Positions 34,762-44,357 of a DNA stretch of 64,000 nt are shown one piece after another; position 1 is the first letter of the stretch; the number at the start of each line of letters is the position of its first letter. The stretch spans positions 1 to 64,000 of the forward strand of contig CAWBTA010000016.1 of the NCBI GenBank assembly GCA_963791625.1. The letters run 5' to 3'. Source of the DNA: JANMCE01 sp963791625 (lineage in GTDB: Bacteria > Actinomycetota > Acidimicrobiia > Acidimicrobiales > Ilumatobacteraceae). Below the pieces are notes generated by a model. The model worked only from the letters and a program-made list of their open reading frames with translations, was not told the origin of the DNA and did not search any database. A program made the translations under genes and the position numbers.

Positions 34762-35730
34762 ATGGAAACCACCGACCCGAGGGAACCTGCCGCAGCCTCC
34801 TCGACAACGTTGGCGACGCAGGACAGCCCGAACACCCCAGAGAATAGACACGGGCCGAATTCCAACGAGCGATGGAACTGGTGGATCCTCAACCACGGTC
34901 TGCTCATTGGCAGTGCGCTCATCACGATTGCGTTCGTAACGCTGGGTCTGCGGTTCGTCTCCGACCATCGAGGCGTCCAGACCAAGTCGGCCACGACAAC
35001 CAGTCGGCCAGCCGCGACCACCGTCCGGCTTCCGATACCGACCACAGCTGAGCCATCAACGATAAGCAGCCAAGTGTTGGCCCAGACCGTGGCTCCTCCC
35101 GAGACGAGCACGGCGCCACCCCTATCGACGACGAGCCCCAGCTCGACCTTGGCCGCCACGACGACACCCGCGACCACGCTCGCAACGACGACCACCCAGG
35201 CAGCGACCACGACGATCGCGGACACAACCACGCAGGCAGCAACCACCACGCAGGCCACAACAACGACCGAGACGCCGGTCAGCGTCGCCGATGCGTCGAA
35301 ACAGCTCCCGCATCTGCAACTCGGAAAGATCCCGGTTACCTGGGTGCAGGTAAGCCGCCACATCACCTCCCGACCCGAGAGTCGTCCGCCCGAACCAGCC
35401 CTGTCGTTCCGTTGGGTGGGTCCCCAAAGCGACACGGGTGTCCTCTTGCAGATCGCGGCGTCCTCCACCATTGCGTCCTCGGCCAAGACACAGACCATTC
35501 GTGGCCATGAGGCCGCGGTGATCACCAACGGAAGCGACACCTCGATTCAGTGGATGGAGTGGCCAGGCGTCGTAGTAGGCCTCACGGTGCACGGCTTCGC
35601 CGAATCCGACGCCGTCACCTTCGGCAACAACCTCATGGCCGTAAGCGACGCCGAATGGGTCCGCCTAATCGAACGATCCAAGCTCGTCAGTCCGCCGTCA
35701 TGGGATCGGGTCCTCCTTGAGGATTGGTAG
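34762..35730 (+). CDS. Single-pass membrane protein with Thr-rich linker
   Basis: A 322-residue protein. Residues 1-40 are hydrophilic and presumably cytoplasmic, about 42-65 form one membrane segment (WWILNHGLLIGSALITIAFV), about 75-175 are a low-complexity linker made of Thr, Ala, Ser and Pro, and 180-322 form a globular extracellular domain with no family I recognise. The linker should be extended and possibly O-glycosylated. The start ATG at 34762 is preceded by an in-frame TTG. Function unknown; an envelope sensor or anchor role is inference. Confidence 0.75.
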   Translation: METTDPREPAAASSTTLATQDSPNTPENRHGPNSNERWNWWILNHGLLIGSALITIAFVTLGLRFVSDHRGVQTKSATTTSRPAATTVRLPIPTTAEPSTISSQVLAQTVAPPETSTAPPLSTTSPSSTLAATTTPATTLATTTTQAATTTIADTTTQAATTTQATTTTETPVSVADASKQLPHLQLGKIPVTWVQVSRHITSRPESRPPEPALSFRWVGPQSDTGVLLQIAASSTIASSAKTQTIRGHEAAVITNGSDTSIQWMEWPGVVVGLTVHGFAESDAVTFGNNLMAVSDAEWVRLIERSKLVSPPSWDRVLLEDW

Positions 35731-35800
35731 CCGCTCGTCGGCATCACATCGCATCACCTTCCGAACCGGCGTGTCGGAACCACTACATCAGGAGAAGAGC

Positions 35801-36229
35801 ATGTCGTACACCAAGTTGACGTCGTACCAATTCGAGCGGGGCAAGGGCTTCACCGAGGAGTCGGTGCTGGCGTTTCGCTCGCTCGCCTTCGCTGCCATCG
35901 ATGAGCTCATTCGCAGCCAGCCGTCGTCCACCGCGACCTTCCCGCTGAGTGACGACGAGTTGCGGCTCGTCCTCAATCACCGCGCCGCAGCAGCCGACAA
36001 CGCGCTGCCCGTGGTGTCGGAGCCGATGTCGTCTTACCTGTCCCATGAGGTCTCGGCACCCCTCACCCCCGACCGATCCGAGACGGCGCACGTGTCCGAC
36101 GCCGCGCCCGCCGATGACCTCGGAAGTCCCCCAGATGATGATTTTGCCGCAGCCGCCCGATGGCTCGCCCTGGCGACCCGGAACGAGACCGAGCCCTACC
36201 AGCCATCACTCGTACGCCAGCGCGGCTGA
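35801..36229 (+). CDS. Hypothetical protein
   Basis: A 142-residue protein from the ATG at 35801, which has AGGAGAAG at good distance. No signal, membrane segment or known motif. Residues 1-65 look helical and folded (SVLAFRSLAFAAIDELI), the rest is acidic and Pro/Ala-rich, probably flexible. It follows the membrane protein by 70 bp in the same direction and may be cotranscribed. A longer frame from 35717 lacks a ribosome-binding site. Confidence 0.6.
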   Translation: MSYTKLTSYQFERGKGFTEESVLAFRSLAFAAIDELIRSQPSSTATFPLSDDELRLVLNHRAAAADNALPVVSEPMSSYLSHEVSAPLTPDRSETAHVSDAAPADDLGSPPDDDFAAAARWLALATRNETEPYQPSLVRQRG

Positions 36230-36282
36230 ATCGGTCGGCTGGCGTTGGGCCGCGGGACCCCGACAACGCGGCGAGGCAGCTG

Positions 36283-36978
36283 CTAACCCTTCGGTGCGTC
36301 GACCAACGCCGGATCAACGATGATCGAGCGCTGCATCACTCCTGTGCCGTCGACCAGTTCGATCGAAACGCGCCTCGTCGGTTTCGGCACGGTGACTTCA
36401 AAGTGATGATGTGACGAGAGGTCAACGGTGGCCATGGTCCGGCGGGCAGTGCCGTCGATGCTGACGAGCGAAAGATCGGTGCGATTCGACGGCCCATCAA
36501 CCAAGAGTTTGATCTCGTTCGCACCGTCGGCCACCACCGACAACGTCAGGGGCGTGGCTCGTTCTGAGGCCGATGCCTGCCAGGTCACACCTATCGCTGC
36601 GCTGAGCACGACCAGAGACGCCGCTACCCATCGTATGAGCGGTCCGTCAACGACCCGACGGAAACGGATGACCTGAGCACCGTCGTCAAGCGCTGCGACC
36701 GCAAGCACAACAAGACCCCACGCGACCGCCCAGCTGCGACGCGTGAGCCCCCATGGACTCAGATGCAGCAGGAAGCCAAGCGCCATGAGCGCAAGGACCG
36801 CAGCGAGGGCGCCCGCGAGCACGCGGTCAAGCGCCGTCTGGAGCGGAGCGGTCGCCACATAGCAAACCAGGACCAGCGAAACCAGGAAAGCTATGCCTTG
36901 AAGAAGCCATCCGGCCGGAGCCGCTGCGCCAACCAGGACGAGCACACCGAGCGCAGCCAGAGCCTTACGCGCGTTCAT
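36283..36978 (-). CDS. Small polytopic membrane protein of the polysaccharide cluster
   Basis: A 231-residue protein with about five membrane segments in the first 135 residues (ALAALGVLVLVGAAAP, FLVSLVLVCYVA, ALAAVLALMALGFLL and others), followed by a beta-rich soluble domain of about 95 residues, probably outside the membrane. No family recognised. Its ATG overlaps the stop of the flippase-fusion gene (ATGA), so it is the last gene of the polysaccharide operon. Confidence 0.7.
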   Translation of the reverse strand: MNARKALAALGVLVLVGAAAPAGWLLQGIAFLVSLVLVCYVATAPLQTALDRVLAGALAAVLALMALGFLLHLSPWGLTRRSWAVAWGLVVLAVAALDDGAQVIRFRRVVDGPLIRWVAASLVVLSAAIGVTWQASASERATPLTLSVVADGANEIKLLVDGPSNRTDLSLVSIDGTARRTMATVDLSSHHHFEVTVPKPTRRVSIELVDGTGVMQRSIIVDPALVDAPKG

Positions 36979-39900
36979 CGCGACATCTCGCGAATGTCGT
37001 AGATGGCGACCTGCCCGTTGTCATAGATGCGAGAGACGCCAACGACCGAATCGAACTTGGCCAGCGCCTGCGGATCAACCGGCACAAGGTGTTTGTAGGA
37101 ATTCTCCTCGCCTTGCTCAAGGTAGACACCAACGCGCGGCAGCTGCTGACTGATGCGACGGTCGATCATTATGTACACGGCCGCACCCTTTCGAAGGGCG
37201 GCCGTGACGCTCGGAGTGACCTCGTTCTCAAAGAAGACCGGTGACGCGTCGACACCGTCACCGAGGTTGGTCACGCTGTACTGCTTTCCAATTGATGAAG
37301 CAACCAGCCGCCCGATTCGGTCGGCCATAACGTGATTGTCCGGGGACAAGTGGCTCGCCATCCATCGAGCCGTGGAGACGTTGTACTGGTCAACGGAGCG
37401 GTTATCGGCAGCGGCGTGATACGGCCCCGGCAAGGCTAGCCAGTCGGGGGAGCCAACGATGGCTCCGCCCAGGAAGAGCACGACCAAGCCGGCCACCAGT
37501 GCATAGCGAGTAGCAGCGCGCAATGCCACTGCCCTTTCAACCACCCACCAGGCGAACAAGAAGCCCAGGCCGATGAACAAGAAGCCGGAGGACCGGTCGG
37601 AGATCTCCGAGGTTGCCCGGGTGAGATGTCCGCCCGGGATGATGGGATACGCAAGGCCGACCGCAACCAACAAGATAGGGAGCGATCTCCTCTTCTTCAA
37701 CCACGAACGGGACGCCAGAGCGGCTGGCACCAACGCAAGCATGATGAGCCCAACCGACGAGAGCGATACCACGCGTTCCCAGACCGGGGTCCGGAAGCCG
37801 CCGTAGTCGGTAAACAGCTCACGTCGGTCCTGACCGCGAAAGAACTGAATCAGCGAGTGCAGGGAGTCATCACCAATGGCAGTGACGTAACGGATGATTG
37901 CGCTGCTCACCGTTGCAGTCCAAGCCACAATGAAGAGCGCCAACACCCCAGCGACCGAACCGACGACTCTGGCCAGCAACGACTCGCCTCGTTTTCTCCG
38001 TTCGATGATCCACCAGATCGTGAGGGCAGCCAACAGCGCTACCGAGGTCAGGTGATGCGTAACCGCAACGGCCATCGCGATGACCGAGGCGGCCGTCACC
38101 GACCAGCGCCGAGACTTGTTCGTGGCCGACAACGCGACATAGATCGCCGCCAGCGTGAGGGGCAAGGCGAGAGACTGATAGGCGAACAGGGCGTTGAACA
38201 ACAGGTACTGGGGATTCGTGGTGTACACCAGCGCGGCGAGGCAACCCGTGCGAACCGAGCCGGTGATGCGTTGGCCGATGCCGATCAGCGACAGGGTCAT
38301 GATCAATCTGGACATCGCAAGCACCAGCATCCCCGCCACGTGAAGCGACAGACCAGTGAGGCTATGGATTCCAGCGGCAACCACCTCGAGGCCAGGGTAA
38401 ATGGACGACACCGGTAGCAGGCTGTTCGGTACGAAGACGTGGTGCTGGTCCACGATCAATCGCAACGTGTTCACATGCAGAAGCTCATCGTGGTACGTGA
38501 AGAAGTTTGGGTACAGCACAAAGCGAGCAGCCATGATGCCTACGGCCAGAGCGACCGACACGACGATGCGATCGCGATCCGATGCCGTCTTCGAGATGAC
38601 CACCATCGCGCAGGGGGTGAACATCAGGAGAAGGCTCGCCCAGTACACCCATGACACCCATGATGCGTCCGCTCGGCTTCCGCTTGCCGCGACAGCCTGC
38701 AAGAGCACGCCAACGGCAAGAGCGAAGATCACCGGCCCAACACGAGAAGGTGCACCCGGCTCGACGCGCCTCGGCGGTTCCGGCATTGTTGTCGGCTCAG
38801 TAAAGACGGCACGTGCTGCTCGCACCTTGGGTACATGGCCCAGACGTACTCGCAGATCCGGCAGCACAACGATCGCGCCGATGGTGTTGACGACGAGCAC
38901 CGCGCCGGCCACACCGACGATGCCGAACAGTCCAACAGCGATCCAACTGAACGATACGACCGTGGTGACCAACGCCAGTTGCAGCACCGCCGAGCGATGA
39001 GTGGCATGTTCGACCCGGCAGATCGCCTGGTAGATCAGGATCGCTGCTCGAGGAATGGAAGCCAGCGCGAGAAGCCGAAGCGTGTTCACCGACGCCTGAC
39101 CGAAGGAGCCGTAGATCCGCATGATCCACGGCGCCAAGACGACCACACCAAGAACTGCCACCGGTACCAGCGCCACAACACGACGGATGGTCGTGCGTAA
39201 CAGTCCCGTCATGGCGTCGGGGCTGTGGGCGGCCTCGACGGTGAGCGCTGACGTGAGATTGGAAACGAGCAGATCAAGCGTCATGGACGTGATCAACGCC
39301 AAATAAAATCCGGCGTTCGTCCGCGAGCCAAGTCGGTGCGTGACAAGGAGCGGCAGCAACCACACCGCGGCCTGCTGCAAGAGCCCGGTTGAGGCATCAC
39401 CCACGAGGAAGCGTTTGATGACACCCAGGTCAAGGGCGTGAGTATCGGTGACACCGCGAGCGGGAAGGAACCGACGGAACACCAGCCAGTTGATGACCGG
39501 TATCAACGCCAGAAGCGGCAGCGCCCACGACAGCACCAGCGACGTGCTGGTTCGGTCGACGAAGCCGACAAGAAGCACAATCTTGGCGATACCGAAGACG
39601 ATGTTTTCAATCGGCACCAGTGGCGCTCGGCGCAAGCCAACCAGCACGCTGTCCTGCAGACTGAACAACGCCCACGCCGCAGCAGCAACCACGACCTGGA
39701 GCGCCGACAACTTCCCATTCGCCAGATCCGAGTTGCGCAACACGATCATGGCCAGAATCGACAACAGCGAGGTAAGGCCAATGGCGAGTGCGTAGGCCGA
39801 GCCGATGAGTCGCACCGCTGAACGTCGCCCGGCACCGGGTAGGAACCGCATGAGGGTGCCCGAAAGGTTGAGCTGTCCGACCGCCGACACAAGTGTCAGC

Positions 39901-40124
39901 GCCGAGATGATGGCACCGGCCTCGCCAACCGCCTCGGCGCTGTAGCGCCGCCCGGCGATAACCCAGTAGGCGAATCCGGCCGCGGCCGTGAGGCCCGAGT
40001 TCAAGATGAGCGAGTATGCCGTCTTGGAAAGTGGGTTGGACAGGTGATGACGTGCCCGAAGCCCAAAACCCGCCCTTGGCTGGACCTGCAACGTTGGCGC
40101 CTGTTCGGGGGCGTCAACGGTCAT
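36975..40124 (-). CDS. Flippase fused to a membrane glycosyltransferase-like protein
   Basis: A 1049-residue polytopic protein. Residues about 33-430 resemble a Wzx-type polysaccharide flippase (MOP superfamily) with about twelve membrane segments (SLILNSGLTAAAGFAYWV, YYSAEAVGEAGAI-like YSAEAVGEAG). A linker of about 30 residues follows, then a second polytopic half (about 460-930) with the loop YHDELLH (544-550), where GT-C enzymes often hold catalytic acids, and a soluble tail to 1049. Wzx and such a protein are normally separate genes. It overlaps both neighbours by ATGA. Roles in moving and extending a lipid-linked glycan are inference. Confidence 0.75.
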   Translation of the reverse strand: MTVDAPEQAPTLQVQPRAGFGLRARHHLSNPLSKTAYSLILNSGLTAAAGFAYWVIAGRRYSAEAVGEAGAIISALTLVSAVGQLNLSGTLMRFLPGAGRRSAVRLIGSAYALAIGLTSLLSILAMIVLRNSDLANGKLSALQVVVAAAAWALFSLQDSVLVGLRRAPLVPIENIVFGIAKIVLLVGFVDRTSTSLVLSWALPLLALIPVINWLVFRRFLPARGVTDTHALDLGVIKRFLVGDASTGLLQQAAVWLLPLLVTHRLGSRTNAGFYLALITSMTLDLLVSNLTSALTVEAAHSPDAMTGLLRTTIRRVVALVPVAVLGVVVLAPWIMRIYGSFGQASVNTLRLLALASIPRAAILIYQAICRVEHATHRSAVLQLALVTTVVSFSWIAVGLFGIVGVAGAVLVVNTIGAIVVLPDLRVRLGHVPKVRAARAVFTEPTTMPEPPRRVEPGAPSRVGPVIFALAVGVLLQAVAASGSRADASWVSWVYWASLLLMFTPCAMVVISKTASDRDRIVVSVALAVGIMAARFVLYPNFFTYHDELLHVNTLRLIVDQHHVFVPNSLLPVSSIYPGLEVVAAGIHSLTGLSLHVAGMLVLAMSRLIMTLSLIGIGQRITGSVRTGCLAALVYTTNPQYLLFNALFAYQSLALPLTLAAIYVALSATNKSRRWSVTAASVIAMAVAVTHHLTSVALLAALTIWWIIERRKRGESLLARVVGSVAGVLALFIVAWTATVSSAIIRYVTAIGDDSLHSLIQFFRGQDRRELFTDYGGFRTPVWERVVSLSSVGLIMLALVPAALASRSWLKKRRSLPILLVAVGLAYPIIPGGHLTRATSEISDRSSGFLFIGLGFLFAWWVVERAVALRAATRYALVAGLVVLFLGGAIVGSPDWLALPGPYHAAADNRSVDQYNVSTARWMASHLSPDNHVMADRIGRLVASSIGKQYSVTNLGDGVDASPVFFENEVTPSVTAALRKGAAVYIMIDRRISQQLPRVGVYLEQGEENSYKHLVPVDPQALAKFDSVVGVSRIYDNGQVAIYDIREMSR

Positions 40125-41062
40125 AGCAACCCCACTGACTCCAGTAATCGCTGTGCCTCGGCCAACACGTAACCGCCGGCCGTCGCTATGCCAACGACCA
40201 CGAGTGAGGCGGCATTGTGAACGGCCGCCTTATCGCGACGGATCAGTGCCGTCTTGAGGTATCGAAACAGCCCGGGGAGCAGCACCTGAGAAGCGTATGA
40301 TCGATCGTCGGCCATGGTGTGCTGCCCGAATCGAGCGCTGATACCGGCTTTGGAACGACCTTCGACCCAGCTCCGACGAATGACGTATCGCCAGCGTGTG
40401 CGAACCGCAGGAACGAAGTGGTCGACAATGGCGCTCGGCACATACCAAATGCAGTCGTCGCCGTAGGTTCTACGCAGCTGGGAACAAAGAGCGATCTCTT
40501 CGTTCGAGTTCACGCGTTTGGTACCGACCACGCCGAAGTCCGGGTCGAAGCCGCCAAGCTCGGTCAGTACGTGACGGCGGAATGCCATGTTGGCGCCAAT
40601 CGGGCGCGAGATGTAACCCGGCGTCTCGCGGTGCCCCTGATAGGTGGAACCGACGATCCACAACAGCTCGGCCGGCACCGGCCGGGCGCCGAAGGCGTAG
40701 TTGGGGCAGATACGGCCACCAATACCGACGACTTCGGGACGTTGATCGAAGGAGGCGACGATCTCGTGGAGCCACCCGATGGATGCGGTGGCATCGTCGT
40801 CAAGAAAAGCGACGATGTCACAGCCCGTGTGGTTCAGAGCCCTGTTCCGAGCGTGAGAAAGGCCGCGTCCCTCGTTTTCCAGAACGATGACCGAGGTCGG
40901 CAGCAGCCCAGCGAGGGCGACCGCGAGGCTGGGGTTGTTGTCAACGACCAGCACAAGCTGATCTGGTTGCAGGTCGCCTTCAAGAACCGATGCCACGGAA
41001 TCTTTGATCTGTTCGAGACGATCAAAGGTGTGGGCCGCAATTGCCACGCACGCTGTGGTCAT
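40121..41062 (-). CDS. GT2-family glycosyltransferase
   Basis: A 313-residue GT-A protein. It opens with VAIAAHTFDRLEQ, has GRGLSHARNRAL and the metal-binding FLDDDATAS, then ELLWIVGS and NSNEEIALC for the acceptor side, and a hydrophobic C-terminal segment. It shares RRSWVEGRSKAGI with the GT2 half of the protein at 42285, so the two are paralogues. The start at 41062 overlaps the stop of the GT4 gene (ATGA); a longer frame to 41194 enters that gene. Confidence 0.85.
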   Translation of the reverse strand: MTTACVAIAAHTFDRLEQIKDSVASVLEGDLQPDQLVLVVDNNPSLAVALAGLLPTSVIVLENEGRGLSHARNRALNHTGCDIVAFLDDDATASIGWLHEIVASFDQRPEVVGIGGRICPNYAFGARPVPAELLWIVGSTYQGHRETPGYISRPIGANMAFRRHVLTELGGFDPDFGVVGTKRVNSNEEIALCSQLRRTYGDDCIWYVPSAIVDHFVPAVRTRWRYVIRRSWVEGRSKAGISARFGQHTMADDRSYASQVLLPGLFRYLKTALIRRDKAAVHNAASLVVVGIATAGGYVLAEAQRLLESVGLL

Positions 41063-42288
41063 CGGATCGACACCACATTCGATCGCGGCATGACTCTGCG
41101 ATAGACGGCTTCGATCTCCTCGACAACCACCGGGACGGTAAACGCCTTCACTTGAACCTCTGCCTCGGCTGCGAGCTTTTCGGCGAGGGCGCAATCATCG
41201 AGCAACGTCGCCATGGCAGCCGCAAGGGCTTCAACGTCCGACGGTGGCACGAGCAGGCCAGTAACACCGGGATTGATCATGTCCGGAATGCCTCCGGTAC
41301 GGCTGCCAATCACCGCTGTTCCCGCGGCCATTGCCTCAAGGACGACGGTGGGGCACGCGTCTGCGCACAGGGACGGGACCACGACGAATCGGGCAGCGGC
41401 CATGGCCGCCAGTACGAGGTCATGGTCGTGCGCACCAGCCAAAATCACACCAGGTTGAGCGATAGCAAGACCATGCGTGCGGCCCAGGAACACCAGCGAA
41501 CAATCAGGCGACAGCGACTTCCACGCCGCGAGCAGCACTTCGACCCCTTTGTCCGTCGTGACATCGCCGACAAACAACACGAACTCGCCTTCGGGCAGGA
41601 AGTTGGGCCGAGGCGTTGCGTCGATCACTGAACGGATCTCCTCGACGGACGGTATGAAGTTCGGGATCACCACGTCATGGTCCGAGCCACGGCCGTGTTG
41701 AGCAACGGATTGGCTTACTGAGATGAAGGCTGCCGTTCGGTGCTGTCGTAGAGGAGCGGTGAGTCGGTGGGCACCGACGATGGCTGGCCCGGTGACGCGG
41801 CCGTAGTGGTTGGCGGAGCATTTCAGGCACTTCAGCAACGATGGGCCGTCGCATGGGTCGGTGTCCTGGTGCATCATCCGATGACTGACGCACTTGTGGC
41901 CGTAGTTGTGCAGGGTGGAGACGATTGGAATCGACCGACCCTCGAGCGGGTAGGCCGAGTTGATGAGCCAGTTGTGCCCGTGGATGACATCGGGCTGGAA
42001 CTCGCGCACAATCTGGCGCAGTCGCAACATGACACCCGGATCGGGCACGGGCGGCGCGTACGGGCGCTCAGACCCCCGGTGACGCCCCATGAGGCGTTGA
42101 CTCCAGCCGCGGACGCGCCACACCGTGAGGCCGTCTTCGTTTTGGATGCTCTCGTCGCCGTCGGTGGCGAGCGTGACGACCGCGACCGTGTGCCCTCGCG
42201 CAGCGAGCCCGCGCGACAGGTTGTAGACGTGACGTTCTTCGCCGCCCATGATCGGCGGATAGAACTGCGACACCATCAGAATTCTCAT
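41059..42288 (-). CDS. GT4-family glycosyltransferase
   Basis: A 409-residue GT-B enzyme. MRILMVSQFYPPIMGGEERHV is the usual N-terminal donor/acceptor start, and the C-terminal half has LFVGDVTTDKGVEVLL and the E-x7-E-like segment ACPTVVLEAMAAGTAVIGSR that contacts the nucleotide sugar. A Cys-rich stretch (SLLKCLKCSANH) is seen in the middle. The start at 42288 gives an ATGA overlap with the upstream gene. Confidence 0.87.
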   Translation of the reverse strand: MRILMVSQFYPPIMGGEERHVYNLSRGLAARGHTVAVVTLATDGDESIQNEDGLTVWRVRGWSQRLMGRHRGSERPYAPPVPDPGVMLRLRQIVREFQPDVIHGHNWLINSAYPLEGRSIPIVSTLHNYGHKCVSHRMMHQDTDPCDGPSLLKCLKCSANHYGRVTGPAIVGAHRLTAPLRQHRTAAFISVSQSVAQHGRGSDHDVVIPNFIPSVEEIRSVIDATPRPNFLPEGEFVLFVGDVTTDKGVEVLLAAWKSLSPDCSLVFLGRTHGLAIAQPGVILAGAHDHDLVLAAMAAARFVVVPSLCADACPTVVLEAMAAGTAVIGSRTGGIPDMINPGVTGLLVPPSDVEALAAAMATLLDDCALAEKLAAEAEVQVKAFTVPVVVEEIEAVYRRVMPRSNVVSIR

Positions 42289-44357
42289 GACGTCCTGGCA
42301 GCCTTTGCTAGAACCTCGTCGAGGCGGGCGGCGCATTGATCCCAAGTCGGGAGCGCAATGGCAGGGCACCCGCGACTTGCCGCGTCAAGGTAGGCGTCGG
42401 CCACAGCAGCCGGGGACGCGTCAATCGGCGTTGAGGTAACCCACCCATAGCGAGCCAGCTCCACCAGACCGGATGTGGCGGCAACCACAACGGGTCGACC
42501 AAGGCCCAGCGCTTCCATCACCGCCACTGGATGTGCCTCGTATTCGCTCATCAGCGTCATCACATCGGCTCGTGCGATGAGAGCCGCCAGTTCACCGCGC
42601 CGGTCCTGCGCGAAGTGGGTGAAGGTAACGACGTCTTCCAGACCACGTTGCTTCACCAAAGATCGCAGCTCGTCCTCATAAGGCCCCTGGCCCACAACGA
42701 ACAGTTGCACGTGCCGGCGTTTGACCAGTTCTGCCACCGCTTCGATGACGAGATGATGCCCTTTGTAGCGTTCGAGTCGGGCGATGGAAACAACAACGAA
42801 GGTGCCCTCGGGCACCGGTGCGGGCGTGTCGGGCCGTGGCGGCAGTTCAGCACCGTTTCGAATGAGGGTGAATCGGTCTGGGCTGATCTTCAACAGCTTG
42901 GAGAACACGTCGATCTCGTACTCGCACACGGCGATCAGCTCGGTGGCTCGGCGCAAGAGCGGCCCGAGAACCGTCCACTGTGCAGTCCGGATACGACCCC
43001 GCATCTCGGAGGAATGTCCTCCCGTGTGGAACGTCACCACGTACGGGCGACGACGGATGAGCGCAGCGAGCATGGCCATGGGAGCGGTGAACGTGTGCAC
43101 CCCCTGGCAATGAACGACATCCCAGTCACCGCGCAGCGTTTCCCAAAATACTCCCGGGGCAAGGCACCAGTCGGTGGAGCGCATCAACAACCCGTGTCGG
43201 TGCACCGGAATGCCGTCGACCCGCTCGGATGATGCTGAGTCAGCGGCCTTCGTCGTCAAAATCGTGAAGTCGAGACCCGAGCCGTTGAGGCGAGTGGCAA
43301 CCTCGCGAACATGGGTTTCGATACCACCCATGTGCGGCAAATAGTGTGCGGACACCGAGGCAACTCGCACGGGCCCGCCGTCCACGTTTCGAAGCTTCCG
43401 AACCTGTCGGCTGGCTGCGGGTCGAGCCAACACAAAGGCTGCTCCCGCGGAAAGAACCGAGCCGGTCAAGGCGACGAATCGACGCAGCGAGTGCGGGCGC
43501 ATCCGCGCGATACCAACTGCGTTGGACGCAAGGGCCAATGGAATCTGCCGCATCACGTAGCTCCGTTCGGCGGTCAGGACTCCCTCGCCGTGGTGCAGGG
43601 CCGCCATGGTGGCTTTCGAGCGACCTTCAAACCAGGATCGGTTCAGGACATAACGCACTGTGGCGCGGCTTGCCGGAACGCGGTGATGAATGACAGCTTC
43701 TGGATCGAACTTGAAATAGCCGCCCGGGATCTGCGCCGCAGCGCGTAGGCAGAGATCAGTCTCTTCGGCCCCTCCCGCTCCGGTCGCCATGCGTCCGAGC
43801 GAGGAACTGAAGCCGCCAAGGTCCTGCAGCACGGCGGTGCGAAAACACGCACATCCGCCAAAGACGTTGCGCAGGCGGCTGGTCTCCGATGCCTGCCCCG
43901 GGTAGCTGCAACCGACCGCCCACAGCAACTCCGGCGGGAACCAGTCCCCATCGGGCGAGCCCCATGCCGGCACGGAACGTCCACCGACGCCGAGCACCGC
44001 AGGGTCGTCGAAATGAGCGGCGAGGTTTGCCACCCAGTCCTTGTCAGCGGTGGCGTCATCATCGAGAAAGGCAACGAATTCCGTAGTGACGTCAGCCAGA
44101 CCGGTGTTTCTCGCATGCGACAACCCAGATCGATCTTGGAGAAGGCGCAACGTTACGGGCAAGTCTTGCTCAACAAGAAAGCGGTGCAGTTCATGGTCTC
44201 CGTCAACAACCACAACGATCTGTTCCGGACGATGCGTTTGCTCAAGGCAGGACATGATGGCCGCCACCGCTTGATCACGCCGTTCAAAGAGGTGCGTGCA
44301 AATAACGACCGAGACGCCCTTGGCGTGGTCGGCGTTTGTGCTGGGTACCGCGGTCAT
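42285..44357 (-). CDS. GT2-GT4 fusion glycosyltransferase
   Basis: A 690-residue bifunctional enzyme. The first half (about 10-300) is GT2: VSVVICTHLFERR, DRSGLSHARNTGL, FLDDDATAD, ELLWAVGCSYPG and NRSWFEGRSKATM. After a hydrophobic linker the second half (about 345-690) is GT4: VASVSAHYLPHMGGIETH, IARLERYKGHHLVIEA, VVGQGPYEDEL and the donor-site EAHPVAVMEALGLGRPVV. Two consecutive sugars could be added by one polypeptide. Start at 44357 overlaps the deacetylase stop (ATGA). Confidence 0.85.
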   Translation of the reverse strand: MTAVPSTNADHAKGVSVVICTHLFERRDQAVAAIMSCLEQTHRPEQIVVVVDGDHELHRFLVEQDLPVTLRLLQDRSGLSHARNTGLADVTTEFVAFLDDDATADKDWVANLAAHFDDPAVLGVGGRSVPAWGSPDGDWFPPELLWAVGCSYPGQASETSRLRNVFGGCACFRTAVLQDLGGFSSSLGRMATGAGGAEETDLCLRAAAQIPGGYFKFDPEAVIHHRVPASRATVRYVLNRSWFEGRSKATMAALHHGEGVLTAERSYVMRQIPLALASNAVGIARMRPHSLRRFVALTGSVLSAGAAFVLARPAASRQVRKLRNVDGGPVRVASVSAHYLPHMGGIETHVREVATRLNGSGLDFTILTTKAADSASSERVDGIPVHRHGLLMRSTDWCLAPGVFWETLRGDWDVVHCQGVHTFTAPMAMLAALIRRRPYVVTFHTGGHSSEMRGRIRTAQWTVLGPLLRRATELIAVCEYEIDVFSKLLKISPDRFTLIRNGAELPPRPDTPAPVPEGTFVVVSIARLERYKGHHLVIEAVAELVKRRHVQLFVVGQGPYEDELRSLVKQRGLEDVVTFTHFAQDRRGELAALIARADVMTLMSEYEAHPVAVMEALGLGRPVVVAATSGLVELARYGWVTSTPIDASPAAVADAYLDAASRGCPAIALPTWDQCAARLDEVLAKAARTS

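Noticed and set aside
35100..35270. ACC/ACG-rich repeat considered as a CRISPR or tandem repeat array
   Set aside because: It is in-frame Thr codon repetition inside a gene, with no unique spacers.
34089..35540. 483-codon minus-strand frame
   Set aside because: It lies antisense to the nucleoside hydrolase and Thr-rich genes; its Val/Ser-rich low complexity mirrors the ACC/ACG codon repeat.
37626..38417. 263-codon plus-strand frame
   Set aside because: Antisense to the flippase fusion; strongly polar composition is the mirror of membrane-segment codons.
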